From NCBI RefSeq assembly GCF_905475465.1, contig NC_062256.1, forward strand, positions 9,123,662 through 9,187,661: a stretch of 64,000 nt of DNA, given 5' to 3'. The stretch's first letter is position 1. Every line of letters begins with the position of its first letter. Shown piece by piece: positions 33,200-45,218 of the stretch. A program made the translations under genes and the position numbers. The DNA is from Pieris napi. Lineage: Eukaryota > Arthropoda > Insecta > Lepidoptera > Pieridae. The notes below the pieces were generated by a model that searched no databases, had not been told where the DNA came from, and saw only the letters and a list, made by a program, of their open reading frames with translations.

Positions 33200-34955
33200 C
33201 CAGATTCAACCTGTATTATAAATTCCAGTTAACATTATCATTAACATACACTTCGGTTGTATGGTTAATATGTAATGTTAACACAGCGCTGTATGTGTGT
33301 TTTAAACCCATATTATTGAAGGGCGGTTAGGCCCTTTCAAACGGCGGTAAAATACAGTGGTCATTTTTGTGTTTATATTAAATCTACCCTCTATTATATT
33401 AATTATATAATTTGTACCTGCTACTTTTTTGTTAAAACAGTTAGCGTAGCCTGCAATTATTAATGATTGCAATTCTAAAAGTGGTGATAATCTTTGAGAC
33501 AGATGTACTATTTAGGTGAAATTGAACTGAATAAGTATTTATGTTTTTGTTTATTGTTGTTAAACGAGTCAAAGTTAAGGTTATTCAAATATTATTTTTA
33601 ACTACAGACTTAATTGTTTTTCTCAATTTTATATATATTGCTTATCAAATATCTAATTATGTGGGTGAGAAATTGTTTAATTGTCTGACAACTTTTATGG
33701 GAGATTCATTACTATGAACCCAGAAGAGCATTTACAAATATAATATGTTATTGAATTGGTATAATAAATTATTATATGAAATAAATATTATATTTATTTA
33801 TTTATTACAGAAATACATACATACATTGATAAAACAGTAAAATATAGGTCATAATACCATGATGTATTTGTTCCATTTTCAAATCAAGCGTGCAGGTATT
33901 AAAATTTACAGGTACCTAAATAGTTCCTATGCAATCGTTACGGTAAAATAACATCGTGACACGGGATAGCTCTCTCGTCTTTATGAATGAATAACGACTA
34001 TTCGCAGTTATATACGGCAGTATGACAGCCGTTGTTTGTTAATTATATTTTCAAAACTTCGTTATAGTATTGTTTTGACGTAGAATATTAAAAGTTGTTT
34101 ATTTTCAACTAATATAAGAGAATGTGCTAGTATTTTGAAGCGCTGCGAAGCGGTTTGGACACATTTCAGTGTCTGTTTCATTGATTACTTTGACAAATAC
34201 TTTCACGTTTAAAGAGGTTTGAAATGTCAAAATTTTAAATTTCGAACACTTCGGCTTATTAAAACATTGCCAACAAAATGGCGGATATTTATGTTCTGTG
34301 TTATTTGTGCAATTAATGTTAATTAGCGTTGGCTATTTTGAATGTGATTTAAGGTCTGACTAAATGGATGTCTGAGACATTATGCCAGGAAAGACACTGA
34401 TACGGACAATTGCTAATTAATTAATGTCATAACATAAATATTATCATTTCCTTGTATTATGGGCTTTATTCAAACGTAAATAAAATAAATCACTGATTAA
34501 TTTGCGATATTTGTTTTAAAATAAGTGTTGTTTGATGATTTGCAACTTTAAAAGAGTACCTAGAGTTTTTTTACGCTGGCTTTTTCTCTCGGCCTACACC
34601 CTCTGTCTTCTTTGCCGATGAGTAGGGTTGTCTACCGATTCAAATTTAATGACGTGGAATAAGTGATACCTGTATGGTATCTTCCATAATAAACATTTTA
34701 CACTACCAGTGCCTGGTGAGAACACTGGTAAAATGAATCAAAATGATAATGTTTTAGTAACTTGGCAAAGTATCTTTAAATAAGGGACATATGTGTCAGG
34801 CGTAGAATTCAGATCACTGTTGCTATAAAGAACGATGACCAAGTTACACACTTAAAATTACGAAATGTGGTTTCATTTTTTCACTAAAGTTTTTGATGAC
34901 TGTTAAAATACAGTAAGTCGCATATCTCGGACAAGTTTTGCGTCATCATCGATAC
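33200..34955. other. no supported gene; LINE-tail scrap at 33795-33840
   Basis: TTTATTACAGAAATACATAC at 33799 recurs at 60930 and is likely the 3' end of a minus-strand LINE. 34120-34330 is more complex, single-copy DNA. Confidence 0.4.
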
Positions 34956-34959
34956 GATT

Positions 34960-35410
34960 TGTCGGCGACCAATCCCTCTCCGAGCGGCTTGATCCTTTGG
35001 CGTTGCGTAGAGATGTGGGGTCACTCTGCATCTTCTACCGCATTTACCATGGAGAGTGTTCAGAGGAGTTGTTCGGATTAATACCTGCAGCTGAATTTCA
35101 TCATCGGACGTCGAGACAGAATACGAAATTCCACCCGTATCACCTCGACGTCCGCCGTTCCACAACTGAGCGTTTTTCTAGGCAGTTTTTGCCGCGCACC
35201 ACCTCTATGTGGAACCAGCTGCCCACTGAGGTTTTTCCGAACCAATTCGACTTAGGGTCAAGAAAAGAGCGTACCGATTCCTGAAAGGCCGGCAACGCAC
35301 TCGCGAGCCCTCTGGCATCGAGAGTGTCCATGGGCGGCGGTATCACTTAACATCATGTGAGCCTCCTGCCCGTTTGCCCCCTGTTTTATAAAAAAAAAAA
35401 AAAAAAAAAA
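34960..35410 (+). mobile_element. LINE (jockey/CR1-like) ORF2 C-terminus, 3' UTR and A-tail
   Basis: The frame 34997-35284 reads ALRRDVGSLCIFYRIYHGEC, SEELFGLIPAAEFHHRTS and SMWNQLPTEVFPNQFDLGS, the characteristic end of an abundant lepidopteran LINE family. The 3' UTR has GGCCGGCAACGCACTCGCGA and TGCCCGTTTGCCCCCTG, then an A-run at 35392-35410. It is strongly 5' truncated and is the best copy in the window. Confidence 0.9.
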
Positions 35411-35419
35411 GCTTATAAT

Positions 35420-35590
35420 TATGGGCAAAATTCAATGCAAGAGACAGCCCGTCAGAAGGAAGAAGTCGTGGTTGCGGAATATACGAGAGAAGAACGGCAT
35501 CACATCTATTGAATAGCGCGATATATCCGGAAATTCAAGTTGTTAACAGCCAACCTTTAGTGAAGTGGCACCAGAAGAAGAAAAATAACT
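35420..35590 (+). mobile_element. LINE ORF2 end, second family
   Basis: One frame reads RRKKSWLRNIREKNGITS, the GRRRxSWLRNxREW motif near the end of endonuclease/reverse transcriptase LINEs. It ends in AAGTGGCACCAGAAGAAGAA. Confidence 0.7.
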
Positions 35591-35599
35591 TTTATTTTG

Positions 35600-36625
35600 A
35601 AATTATAATGTCTCTCCGTCGACGTCGCCTAGCTTATCTCTATTGAGACTGGCCGTCTTGACTGGTCAAAAGTAAACACAACTTGGACGTGTAAGCAGAA
35701 ATAAAGACATAAAAGCACTTTCACACACAAGGATGGGTGTCTATCACGAAGGCAGTATCACGAGCGAAAGAAATTAGACCTGACCAATGAAAAAACCTAA
35801 CATATATACAGTATATTATATATAATATAGTATTTGTAAGGAATTTTAACGGTTAAAGCACCGAAATCATTCCCTAAATTGGTGACTGCTGATTGACAGT
35901 TCGTGTGCTAATTTCAAACAACAAGGCATGATTCTGAGAGCTAAAATGCTTTATACAGCATAAGCAATACTGGGACTAGCGCCAGTCTGCTTTATTTTAG
36001 TTTTAATTAATTTTATCTATGTTTAAACCATTCCATGTAGTGAATTAGTGTGAGTGCACGTTAGTCTTAAGTGCTAAACTGTGGTAAGTGGAAAGATATA
36101 GTACACAAGAATAGCGTCTCTTCCCCTTAACAGAGACTTTAAGTAGTGTTATTGAATACATTCTTATGTTAAATGACCTTTTTAGTAAATTTAGTTAGTT
36201 TTAAATTACTAGTTAAGTTAGGCTAAATAGTAATGTCAAATAGTGTCTTTGTGCAGAGACAATTTATAAAATTAAAAAAAAATGTTTTACGCTATCCAAT
36301 TCTGTAGCTTAGTCTGTTATCTTGAGTACATTTATAATGTTCTTAACGGGGGTGAAACCGCGGGAAACAGGTAGTATAAATGTAATACGTTTTAATGATG
36401 TCTTTTAGAGTGATTACAAGAATTTCTCTCTTGGTGCACGGAGTTGGTTTCTTTAATTATTTCGCTTTCAGACTTCACATTTGTAAGTATTTTTTGCTCA
36501 CACCCGCAATTTTACTTTTGCTTTTGCAAATCTCAATGCTTAATTAGTCTTAACAGTACGGTAATATAATTTTGAAGCAATGAAAAGCTCATTGGTTCGT
36601 TAAAGTATCTTAAAAACTAAGTAAA
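35600..36625. other. no supported gene; repeat shared with 58470-58580
   Basis: 36080-36250 (CATTCTTATGTTAAATGACC, TTTAGTAAATTTAGTTAG) resembles 58470-58580 and is probably a retroelement tail. Confidence 0.4.
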
Positions 36626-36628
36626 AGC

Positions 36629-36975
36629 CCCACACACACACACACACTACACTACACACTGGCCCCTTCCCATCTACATGGAACCAACAACGCAGCTGGT
36701 GCGGCTTGTGATGCGGCTGAAAAAGCCAAAGCCTGCAAATACCCCTCTAGGCTCCGAATATGATTTTGTCCCATTCGGTGTCGAGACTCTTGGTCCGTGT
36801 GATCCTAGCGCTATAAGGCATTTTAAGGAAATAGCAAAAAGTAATCGACATCACAGGAGACCGAAGAGCTGGCAGCTACCTTGGACAAAGAATTAGTCTA
36901 GCTATTCAAAGGGAGAACGCTGTCTTCGGAACCTTGCCTAAAGGGACTCCTTTTAATAATATATTTTATATATGT
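36629..36975 (+). mobile_element. LINE ORF2 C-terminus (SYLGQRISLAIQR type) after a CA repeat
   Basis: A (CA)n tract lies at 36631-36658. The frame 36678-36896 includes FVPFGVETLGPCDPSA, and the continuation SYLGQRISLAIQR is in another frame, so at least one frameshift is present. The end matches 8786-8895. Confidence 0.8.
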
Positions 36976-36979
36976 TTTT

Positions 36980-37820
36980 TCCTTCTGTTTTTCTGTTATT
37001 TTATAATATGTTAGTAAAAGATAATATAGACATTATTTACAATTAAATAGCAAGGTAGGTTTAGTGATAAAACAAATGATGGTTTTATTTTTTACATTAA
37101 TAAATGCATTACAGGTAAATAAAAACTAAAAATGTACGAACAAAGACATGGGCTTTGAATTTAAAAGCTTTTCGGAACAAATCCCTATAAAATCAGTTCT
37201 ATTCGTCAAAAAGAATGACAGAAATTCGTGCACTAGAAATTCGTTTTACTACAAAAAATTTAGTTTCCAGCAAATTCTTATTACATATTAACTTCTGATG
37301 TTAGTGAAGATGTTTTGAAGATGGTTACCACGAAAATGGTTACCTATAAATAAACAAAAGGTACACTCATACACGCATAAAAATGCGATTATTAATAATT
37401 ATGACAATTTATTTATATATTTAGTTATCGTGGTACAGTTCCTAGTACTGGTTACTAGTAAACTCAGGGCGAGAGCCCACAATGTATGTATCTCTTTCGT
37501 GATAATCTTTCTCAATGTGTAAGTAGATGAGCCTTATAAGCTCTCTGTGCGGACAGACGCAACAGCGAATAGCTACGGAAATCTGAGGCTCAGAACTAAA
37601 AGGGTTGTAACAAAATAATGATTCTATAACCATTATATAATGTGTAAAAAACTTATAATTTACAAGCTCTTTTACTCCACTAGTTTTCACATACCAACTG
37701 TATTCTATCTAATATATCTTTATTTCTTGCCTGTACTGTACTTACTATTGTAATAAACAAATAATAAGCGTAATGTTTTATTGAATTATTACATTTTCAC
37801 ATGTAAGTGAATGTTGTAAT
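36980..37820. other. no supported gene; faint SINE-A remnant
   Basis: 37575-37615 (GGAAATCTGAGGCTCAGAAC, AAGGGTTGTAAC) is the SINE-A tail on the plus strand. 37480-37560 is too decayed to assign. Confidence 0.4.
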
Positions 37821-37827
37821 GTTCTTA

Positions 37828-38110
37828 TTATTATTATTATTATTATTTATTAGCCTTATATCAGAATACAAAATATATACATTATAACTGTTATTTCCTT
37901 AATCTATTATAACTGATTCTGTGTGCCTACGGGCAAAGGCCTCCCCCATTGTCCTCCATTCTTTCTTATTGTAAACCAATCTTGTCCAGGTCTTAGATTT
38001 TCCTGCCATTTCCACGATTTCATCGGCCCACCTCTTAAATTGCCTACCTTTGTTTCTTTTATGGCCTCTTGGTTGCTTGGTTGTAATGTTCTTAATGATA
38101 AATAAATAAA
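37828..38110 (-). mobile_element. LINE ORF2 C-terminus (RWADEI type) with (TAA)n tail
   Basis: On the minus strand the frame reads RGHKRNKGRQFKRWADEIVE, then GKSKTWTRLVYNKKEWRTMG and EAFARRHTE. This is the usual end of an RTE-like LINE. It finishes in ATAATAATAA at 37828-37850. Confidence 0.85.
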
Positions 38111-38404
38111 TATCTATTAAAAATAAGAGTACGTAATTTCGATATACTTTCGCCACAATGCTGTGTCTAGACCACATACATAAATATGTATTTTCCTTAA
38201 GTAAAGAGACGCAATACCTTTTTTAGTTTTTGTTTATTAATTCGGTAGTAGTGTGATGTTTGATTAAACCCAGCCCACGATTTTTAATATTTATAATTTT
38301 TTAGATTAATATTTTAGATAACCTATCTTGGCGAACTTCTATATATAATATAAACTTATGTTGCCTATTTCTAGTAAACGGGTCTACTCTAAGCGCACTT
38401 CAAG

Positions 38405-38840
38405 ATGTTGTCACTGGAGAATCGCAGAAAATTAATTGATGTATCGTTTGCCATTAAGATACTTAACAATCAGCTAGATTGCCCCAACCTTTTAACAAAA
38501 TTTAAATTTCGTGTACCCAGTAGATATCCCAGACATCCCATCATTCCATTCATCCCTCCTTTCCGGAGAACGCGTTTTAGCCAAAATTCACCGATGTCCA
38601 GATTGAGCATTCTGTTAAATGAGCTGGATCTGGATATCCATAGTTGCTCACCTCACACTTTAAGAGCGATTTTCGTTTAATGTTTATTGTTTTGCTTAAT
38701 TACTTTTATTATTACTTCTTATTTGCTGTTTGCCTGTAAGTGCTTGACACATTAAAAATTGTATTTTATTTTTCTTTTATCAATGTATCAGTGTGCCAGT
38801 ATTATCAAGCTTTTATAAATAAATAAATAAAATAATAAAC
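38405..38840 (+). mobile_element. LINE ORF2 C-terminus and 3' UTR
   Basis: The frame 38405-38680 reads SLENRRKLIDVSFAIKILNN, QLDCPNLLTKFKFRVPSR and SRLSILLNELDLDIH, a typical LINE C-terminus. The 3' UTR (GTAAGTGCTTGACACATTAA) is shared with 29150 and, inverted, 42990. It ends in (AAAT)n. Confidence 0.87.
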
Positions 38841-39228
38841 AAGTTTGCTTAAAATCGTTTCAGTGGTTTAAGCGTAACTAGCTTTCACATTTATTATAGG
38901 AATAGCCGTTCCCAATAAATGGTCTATCTAACACATTATATCATAACAAGTCCGAAAGCAATATGAATTCCTAGTGAATGTCACCGAATGTTTCCATCGA
39001 AATTTTATAGGGCTGATAAATGTAGGCCCCTGGGGATCGTGTGCCGGCACTTTTGAGATAAGTGGAGGGACATCGGACATAGCTTTATTGATCCTATCAC
39101 TGGAGTTTAGAAATGGGTAAGCAAATTTTAAGAATATTATTCAGTACGCTATAGAGAGCTTATGAACACGTGTTGCGTAACTATAAATAAAAAAAAATTA
39201 GAACTAAAGAATATAAGAATTAATAATA

Positions 39229-39395
39229 TCTTAATATATATAAATTACGTGTCACGTTGTTTGTCCGCTATGGACTCCTAAACTACCGAACCGATATCAA
39301 TCAAATTTGCACACCGTGTGTAGTTTGATCCAACTTAAAAGATTAGCTTACATCTCAATTTATACCCGCAATATTATTTTATTGCAAAATGTTTG
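39229..39395 (+). mobile_element. Helitron, 5' part (TCTTAATATATATAAATTACG family)
   Basis: TCTTAATATATATAAATTAC, GTTTGTCCGCTATGGACTCC and ACCGAACCGATATCAAT match 51509-51660. It breaks off at GCAAAATGTTTG. Confidence 0.82.
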
Positions 39396-39404
39396 TTTTC
39401 TAAA

Positions 39405-39540
39405 TATTTGACTCCATACTTGAGGTCGTAGGTTCAAAGCCGTGCACCAATTGATTCTCGGAGTAGGAAACATCGTAAGGAAACCGGCGTGACTTAGACT
39501 TTCAAGGCCGGCAACGCACTCGCGAGCCCTCTGGCATATA
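39405..39540 (+). mobile_element. SINE-A fragment joined to a LINE 3' tail scrap
   Basis: TACTTGAGGTCGTAGGTTC, ACATCGTAAGGAAACCGGCG and GACTTAGACTTTC are SINE-A. They run directly into AAGGCCGGCAACGCACTCGC (39504-39537), a LINE tail. Confidence 0.7.
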
Positions 39541-40279
39541 ATATAACATTTTCTACAGCTATAATAACGCTATAATAATTTTATCAAACCCTCGGTCACT
39601 TGCGCAGACATTTAACAGTCCATTATTGTCGAGAATCCAGACATATAAGTATAGCTATCCGCTTAATTCCGCCTGTGTCGCTGCTCGATCCTGTTTTAGG
39701 AAACAATCCTCTTGATCCCCGCGTGATGCTGCATAATGTCGCTTTTGTCTCACAGAATACCACTAAATCTATCAATTTGAGAAAAATCTTTTTAAGTGCT
39801 TTGTTGATCATTTTCTATAAAAACTGTATTATTATGTGATATAAATTATTTATTTATATTCAAAGATTTTTTACGCCTAGCGGAGATAAATGTATATTTT
39901 AGCTAAAATAAGTGAAATTTAAATGTCATCTTTACAAAAAATATTCTTAAAGATATATTTATTTAGTTTTATAAATAAATTTGAAAGTTATCTGGAATCT
40001 GTTTATCATTTAATTGGTTTTTCTTTAAATACAATTAGTAACACAATATCTAATAAATTTATAATAATAAAAATTAATAATGAAAATGGATACATAGAAA
40101 ACTAAAAATAGGGGAAAAATCATTTAACACAAAGTGTTACGGAAAATACTCATCATTTATTAAACTAACAAAAATTGTTTTTAACAAAAATTAACAAGAA
40201 TTAACCTGTACAATGTACATATACTATTATTTTTGTTAGTGTTAATTATTGTCAACTGATTTGAACGAGAAATAAGATA

Positions 40280-40659
40280 TCTATATATATAAAAAGAAAA
40301 TGGTATTCGTTTGAGGCTCTTTCACGCTTAAACCACTGATCGTATCGACATGAAACTACCACCATTCGATGCGAAATTTTTCCTAAATGGTTTATGGCTT
40401 TTTATTTTTTAATTCCAACGTTCCTTCATTTTTTTATTTCTGTTTTACTTTTATGAAAAATTTTCCCGCTAATAAAAAAAAAAGAGGCTTCCTAGAACCT
40501 CTAAACGTCAACATCTGTTAAAAACTCGATTTTCGAAATATTTCAATTTTCTTAGCGGGAAGTTAAAAAGAAGAATAATAAAAATATGAAAAAAAAAATA
40601 AATAATGAAACATAAAATTTATTTTAATTCGTCCAGCAAAGCGGGCGCGAAACGGCTAG
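40280..40659 (+). mobile_element. Helitron, complete non-autonomous, 380 bp
   Basis: 5' TCTATATATATAAAAAGAAA and 3' AAAGCGGGCGCGAAACGGCTAG, with host A before and T after, as expected for Helitrons. GAGGCTCTTTCACGCTTAAA lies near the 5' end. No Rep/helicase is encoded. Confidence 0.88.
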
Positions 40660-40664
40660 TTATA

Positions 40665-41485
40665 TATAACAAAAAAACTTTATACGAATTATACTGTCAC
40701 GTCATAAACTCGCGTTTGCGTGAACCGTATCGCACTACGTATATGTAGAAGCGTCTGGCATTCGTCATTCTCTAGCTGAACGTCTGCGAGTACGATAGTA
40801 CTACGGGTCGTCTGCTCGTGGATCTTCAGTAGCTTTTCTTGACCCATTCCCTGCGTCCTCCCTACGGTTTAATTTTCCCTTTACGAACCTTGAAAAAAGA
40901 ATCTATAATTAATCTATTTTGGTACTATAATGGAGGATACATGATAACAAAACGAGGACGGACAGTCATTACCGTGCATGAGACTGTATGGTATTGTATC
41001 AATTTCTCCTTAATTTAACAAGTTCATATTTAATTTATTTGATGGCAGTGAGTAATTAAAAGGTTGGGTAATCCTAAAATCTTCCTGGGCCGATCTTTAT
41101 TTAATTAAATTGCTCAGACTTAGTTTAGTTTTCTCTCTCAAATATTATAATGTAGCATTTTTATGAGTAAAGAGGAATTAACTTTTAGAAATATGAGTAA
41201 AAATTGTGAGATTATATTCAATATTTTGTATTTATACTAGACTTAAAATGGTAAGTTTTAAAAATATAACTAAGTCGTACCTTCTCTAAAACTATCTTTA
41301 TTTGTGAATAAAATGTCATCTTTAGACTTTTTGATATTGTATAATTAAAATCCTATCAATGTTTTGTGCTATGAAAGATGTATTTTTTACTAATATTTAT
41401 TGAAAAAAAAAAAAACTTTACAAAGACCCCGGGTAACACCCTCAAGATATCAGGAGTCTTAAGGATCAATTCGATTTTAGTGTCC
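40665..41485. other. no supported gene; GC-richer single-copy patch
   Basis: 40690-40860 (CACGTCATAAACTCGCGTTT) is more complex than its surroundings and has no repeat match here. The remainder is AT-rich. Confidence 0.35.
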
Positions 41486-41489
41486 TTTA

Positions 41490-41680
41490 TAGCGAGGGAG
41501 AGAATTTAGATCATAAGTTTTGACAACAATTATAAATATCTTAGCCGTTCTTTGACATTATAATTATTAATATGGCATTTGCATGCCTATTTTTGTATGG
41601 TTGATTGTGCGGTTTCTTAGATTTAATCAATATGAATGTACCACTTTGCAAATATATATATTTTTTGATAGATAAAATAA
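41490..41680 (+). mobile_element. LINE 3' end (same family as 2680-3050)
   Basis: AATTTAGATCATAAGTTTTG, ATGGCATTTGCATGCCTATT and ATGAATGTACCACTTTGCAA match the other copies. It ends in a T/A-rich tail. Confidence 0.75.
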
Positions 41681-41689
41681 AAATAAATA

Positions 41690-41912
41690 AATCAGTGGTG
41701 CTACCAACTGTTTGGTTTCCTGATCATTTGTCAATCTAATCGGCAAGTAGGTGATCAACCTCCAGTGCCTCACACGCCATCGATTTGGTTCTAAGATAAG
41801 CCGTTTTCTTCACATAGAATGAAAGTGGATTGGTGCACGGGGGATCGAACCTACGACCTGAGGCATGAGAGTTGCACGCTGAAGCCACTTGGCCAACACT
41901 ACTCATATTTTC
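41690..41912 (-). mobile_element. SINE-A
   Basis: On the minus strand: AGTGTTGGCCAAGTGGCTTC, B box TAGGTTCGATCCCCCGTGCA, and a body with GATTGACAAATGATCAGGAA. The 3' LINE-like tail is absent. Confidence 0.83.
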
Positions 41913-41962
41913 TACTCTTTATTATTTATAAGATACTCAGCTAAACAATAGTATATATTTTA

Positions 41963-42282
41963 CTAGCTGATCCGGCAAACGTCGTTTTGCCATGTATATT
42001 AAAAAAAAAATAGGGGTTGATCGTAGAGGGGTGAAAAAAGTAGGGGTTGTATGTATTTTTTAATGATGTATCATAAAAGAATAGAAATTAAAAATTTTGT
42101 CTAAAAAATAAAAAAAAATAATTTAGGGGTGGACTACCCCTTACATTTAGGGAGATTAAAAATAGATGTTGGCCGATTCTCATAGATACCGGATAAGCAC
42201 AAAAAATTTCATCAAATTCGGTCAAGCCGTTTCGGAGGAGTATGGCAACGAAAACTGTGACACGAGAATTTTATATATTAGA
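41963..42282 (-). mobile_element. Helitron, complete non-autonomous, 320 bp
   Basis: The minus strand starts TCTAATATATAAAATTCTCG at 42282 and ends GTTTGCCGGATCAGCTAG at 41963. The flanking bases are A and T in the element's orientation. The related 12777-13028 copy lacks the 3' end. Confidence 0.88.
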
Positions 42283-42734
42283 TTAACACGTATTACTTTG
42301 ACTTCAAAACATCCGAACTGGTTAAGACTACATTTAAAATTTAAATGATAATCGTTTGTCCTTTGAGTAAAATGATATTTTTCACGATATTGTATGTTGT
42401 TATAATAGTGTAAACAGTGACTGAGAATGGTGCGTCCGAAGCCAAAGTTCCATCATACCTGCACCACTTTAAAATTGAAAAACTTTTGCAATGCCTTTCT
42501 TATGGAAATAGTTCGCGTTTACGTTCGAGTGAGTTGTCATTGTGAGGATTCAGCACTGCAGTTTCATTGAAATAATAGCGCAGTTTCTTAGTTATTAAGT
42601 GGATAGAGACTTATGTTGTCGAAGTATTATGACTTCCTTTTCAAAGGACTTAAAATATTCGAATTAATAATCGTGTATTTAGTTGCCTGTACATACATTT
42701 CCAAAACACAAATATACAGTATTTACAATATCCT

Positions 42735-42850
42735 CAACCTACATAGTAATAATAATCAAAAAATAAACCAATTAAAAAAGTTCGGTCCCTGGCAGTGTAC
42801 CTTTAATGCTGGCATATCCTCGCTGTATTGCGATACTTATTCTTGGAAAG
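42735..42850 (+). repeat. interspersed repeat, uninterrupted copy of 26830-27245
   Basis: GTTCGGTCCCTGGCAGTGTA and CTCGCTGTATTGCGATACTT, with no MITE between GGTCCC and TGGC. Confidence 0.7.
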
Positions 42851-42899
42851 TACCAGCTCTGAGGTCACCGATTCTATCTACCAGGCGCCATCTAATATT

Positions 42900-43085
42900 T
42901 ATTTATTTATAAAATGTTGCCTACGCTCGGCACACTGATACATTGACACAAGAAAAATAAAATACAATAGTTAATGTGACAAGCACTTATAGGCAAACAT
43001 ACACGATGAGATAATTTTTTTTCTTCTTTCTTCTTAATCGATTTTAAAGTTCCCTCACACTTGGATAGCAACTATGGATTTGAAC
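42900..43085 (-). mobile_element. LINE 3' UTR (family of 38405-38840)
   Basis: On the minus strand ATAAGTGCTTGTCACATTAA, then TTGTATTTTATTTTTC and TGTATCAGTGTGCCGAGCGT match 38735-38810. Confidence 0.72.
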
Positions 43086-43097
43086 ATTGCAAAAAAA

Positions 43098-43513
43098 GTG
43101 CGTGCGTACAAAATACAGATGTCAGAAGTGAAACTTCTTTGGCAAACTAATTTTTAAGTCTTGTTCATATTTATACACATCTAAAACTTTAGATTTCCGA
43201 GACTTAGAGGAAGGGAAAAAGGAAGACATGTTAGGAATTTAATGAATTAATTTTTTTTTAAATTTTAATTAAAGTCGAATTTTGTATTAATACTTAATTT
43301 TTCAAATGTATTTCTTATAATAAAATGTTTTTATTATTGAAGAAATTTAGAACTAAACTAGAAGAAGTGGCATTTTAATTTACAATTCGTCATTTGAGAT
43401 TCCAATACATTATTTTCCATAAAATATAAAATACTAATATTTCATAAATTCTCTTTACGAAATTTTAATTTAAAAAATAGAATTTCTTTAAGGTAATTCA
43501 CCCATCTCACTGT
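43098..43513 (-). mobile_element. Helentron-like element, copy 5, lacking its 5' end
   Basis: The stem-loop end and AGAAGTGAAACTTCTTTGGC are near 43100-43142. The interior (GGCATTTTAATTTACAATTC, TTCTCTTTACGAAATTTTAA) matches copy 6. It stops at CACCCATCTCACTG, before the second GAAGT repeat. Confidence 0.76.
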
Positions 43514-43514
43514 T

Positions 43515-44150
43515 TTTACAATTGATTGACGATGTTTTCCGCCCTACTCAATATTTGTATATATCTACCGCCATGTTTGCGATCATTAACGCGCTTTGGA
43601 CAGTAAAATGCAGAGTTCGCGATAGGTTGTATAAATCCACATGAAATATTGATACAGTTTCGTGTAAACGTGTAACAAATGCGGTAATTTGAGCCACCTG
43701 CCGGCCGCCGCGCCATCGCCATGCATTTCGGAATTCACCTTATGTTATTTGCGTTTTAATAGCTTTTGAATTTTTAATTATTATCGCGATTTTAAAGAGA
43801 GTATATTGTTAATGGATGGTAATCAAAATCTGTCTTTTCAAGGTTTATTAAAAAATAATGTGTCAGATACAAACTCACAAACCACTTAAAAATTACGCTA
43901 GCAGAATTGGATTTCGAATTTACAGAGGTCTTACTACGTATCTTGGCGTGACTCTGAGGTAAGAAAATCTAACACAGAGAATCGTACACACACTTATTGC
44001 CTTATATTTTATTGCGTGTTGTTCCCACGAGAATGTAAGTGCGTGCTCCTATTTTACCATGCTGATAGAGGACAAATCTTTGTTTTTAATTTATTTTATT
44101 ATAATTGTTTACTTGTGGAACATGTCATGTCATGTGGAACATGGTGTAAT
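43515..44150. other. no supported gene
   Basis: 43520-43740 is a more complex, apparently single-copy stretch, with GCGGCGGCCGGCAGGTGG on the minus strand near 43700. It could be regulatory. Confidence 0.35.
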
Positions 44151-44154
44151 GGTT

Positions 44155-44350
44155 GCAGCTCCTTACAAACGTTGTATAAAACAAAAAACATGGTGATTAA
44201 AAAGAGTGGCGGAGAGTTTATTGCCAGTATTTCTCTTTCGTTCTACGGCCTTGATTTGAGAACTGGCACTAAATGTAAATTGAGAATCATTTCATATATA
44301 TTTCTTTTTTGACGTTCATTGTTTAACATTGTTTACATTGTGTTACCTAT
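44155..44350 (+). mobile_element. LINE 3' UTR (GGCGGAGAGT type)
   Basis: AAAAAGAGTGGCGGAGAGTT, TTCTCTTTCGTTCTACGGCC, AGAACTGGCACTAAATGTAA and TTTTTTGACGTTCATTG. The last word is also in the SINE-A tail. Confidence 0.78.
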
Positions 44351-44684
44351 ATCATAAAATGACTTTTGACTTGACTTATAAGACTTGTGTTTGCTTAGTT
44401 GTAACCCTATATAACCTTACAACACCAAACCTGCTTTTTCTCAAAAACTGTACTAAACATTTACCATGTAATACGGAATAATTGTTTTCTGGTTACCCAC
44501 AACACAGGGACTCCCTAGCGATATATGAATTTTGTCACAATCTATTTGTCATGAATAAAGTTTTTATTATGTTTTATTTTGGTTATACAAGCAAGGTCAA
44601 TAAAATAGTGGAGCAAGAAAGTATTAAACTGGTGCCCAAGATATAATTATACAAAGGTATAATATTAGAAAGTACATATACCAA

Positions 44685-44842
44685 ATTAAGAAAACAGCAG
44701 GGAAAATGAGAGTGGCACAGTGCAGAGAGAAATGGCGGGGTTCGAAAGAAGTCGAAGTCCCACAGAAAAGAAGATTGAAGTAGAAATATGTTTAAATGTA
44801 AAAGTATCTGAATTAAAAGGCTATTATTATTATTATTAATGA
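44685..44842 (+). mobile_element. LINE end with (TTA)n tail
   Basis: A degraded coding end (AGAGAGAAATGGCGGGGTTC) is followed by AAGGCTATTATTATTATTAT. Simple TTA tails are typical of some LINEs. Confidence 0.5.
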
Positions 44843-45054
44843 GTTAGTTATTACACAGCACCAATTACTTCAATTAACATTTCTTAACACAAAGAGAGCA
44901 TCATATTGTTAGTGAATCGGAATGAAAAGTCGTGTCTTTTTTAAGGGTTTATTTAAATTAATTATTGAGTTATACAGCAATAATTACGTCATGAATTACT
45001 CAAATTAACTTCTCATAATACCCACATAGTACTTGATCACTTATCTACACTATT

Positions 45055-45218
45055 CCCACTTTTAGGAATCGCACTTAAGGCTAATGCATATCATAGGTTC
45101 GATCCTCGGCTGTGCAATGGACTTTCTTTATATGTGGGCATTTATCATTCGCTAGAACGGTTAAGGAAAACATCGCGAGGAAACTGGCTTGTCATAGACC
45201 CAAAAAGTTGACGGTGTA
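45055..45218 (+). mobile_element. SINE-A, 5' half, split by the foldback transposon
   Basis: CATAGGTTCGATCCTCGGCT, CATTCGCTAGAACGGTTAAG and AACATCGCGAGGAAACTGGC; it continues at 46935-47040. Confidence 0.8.
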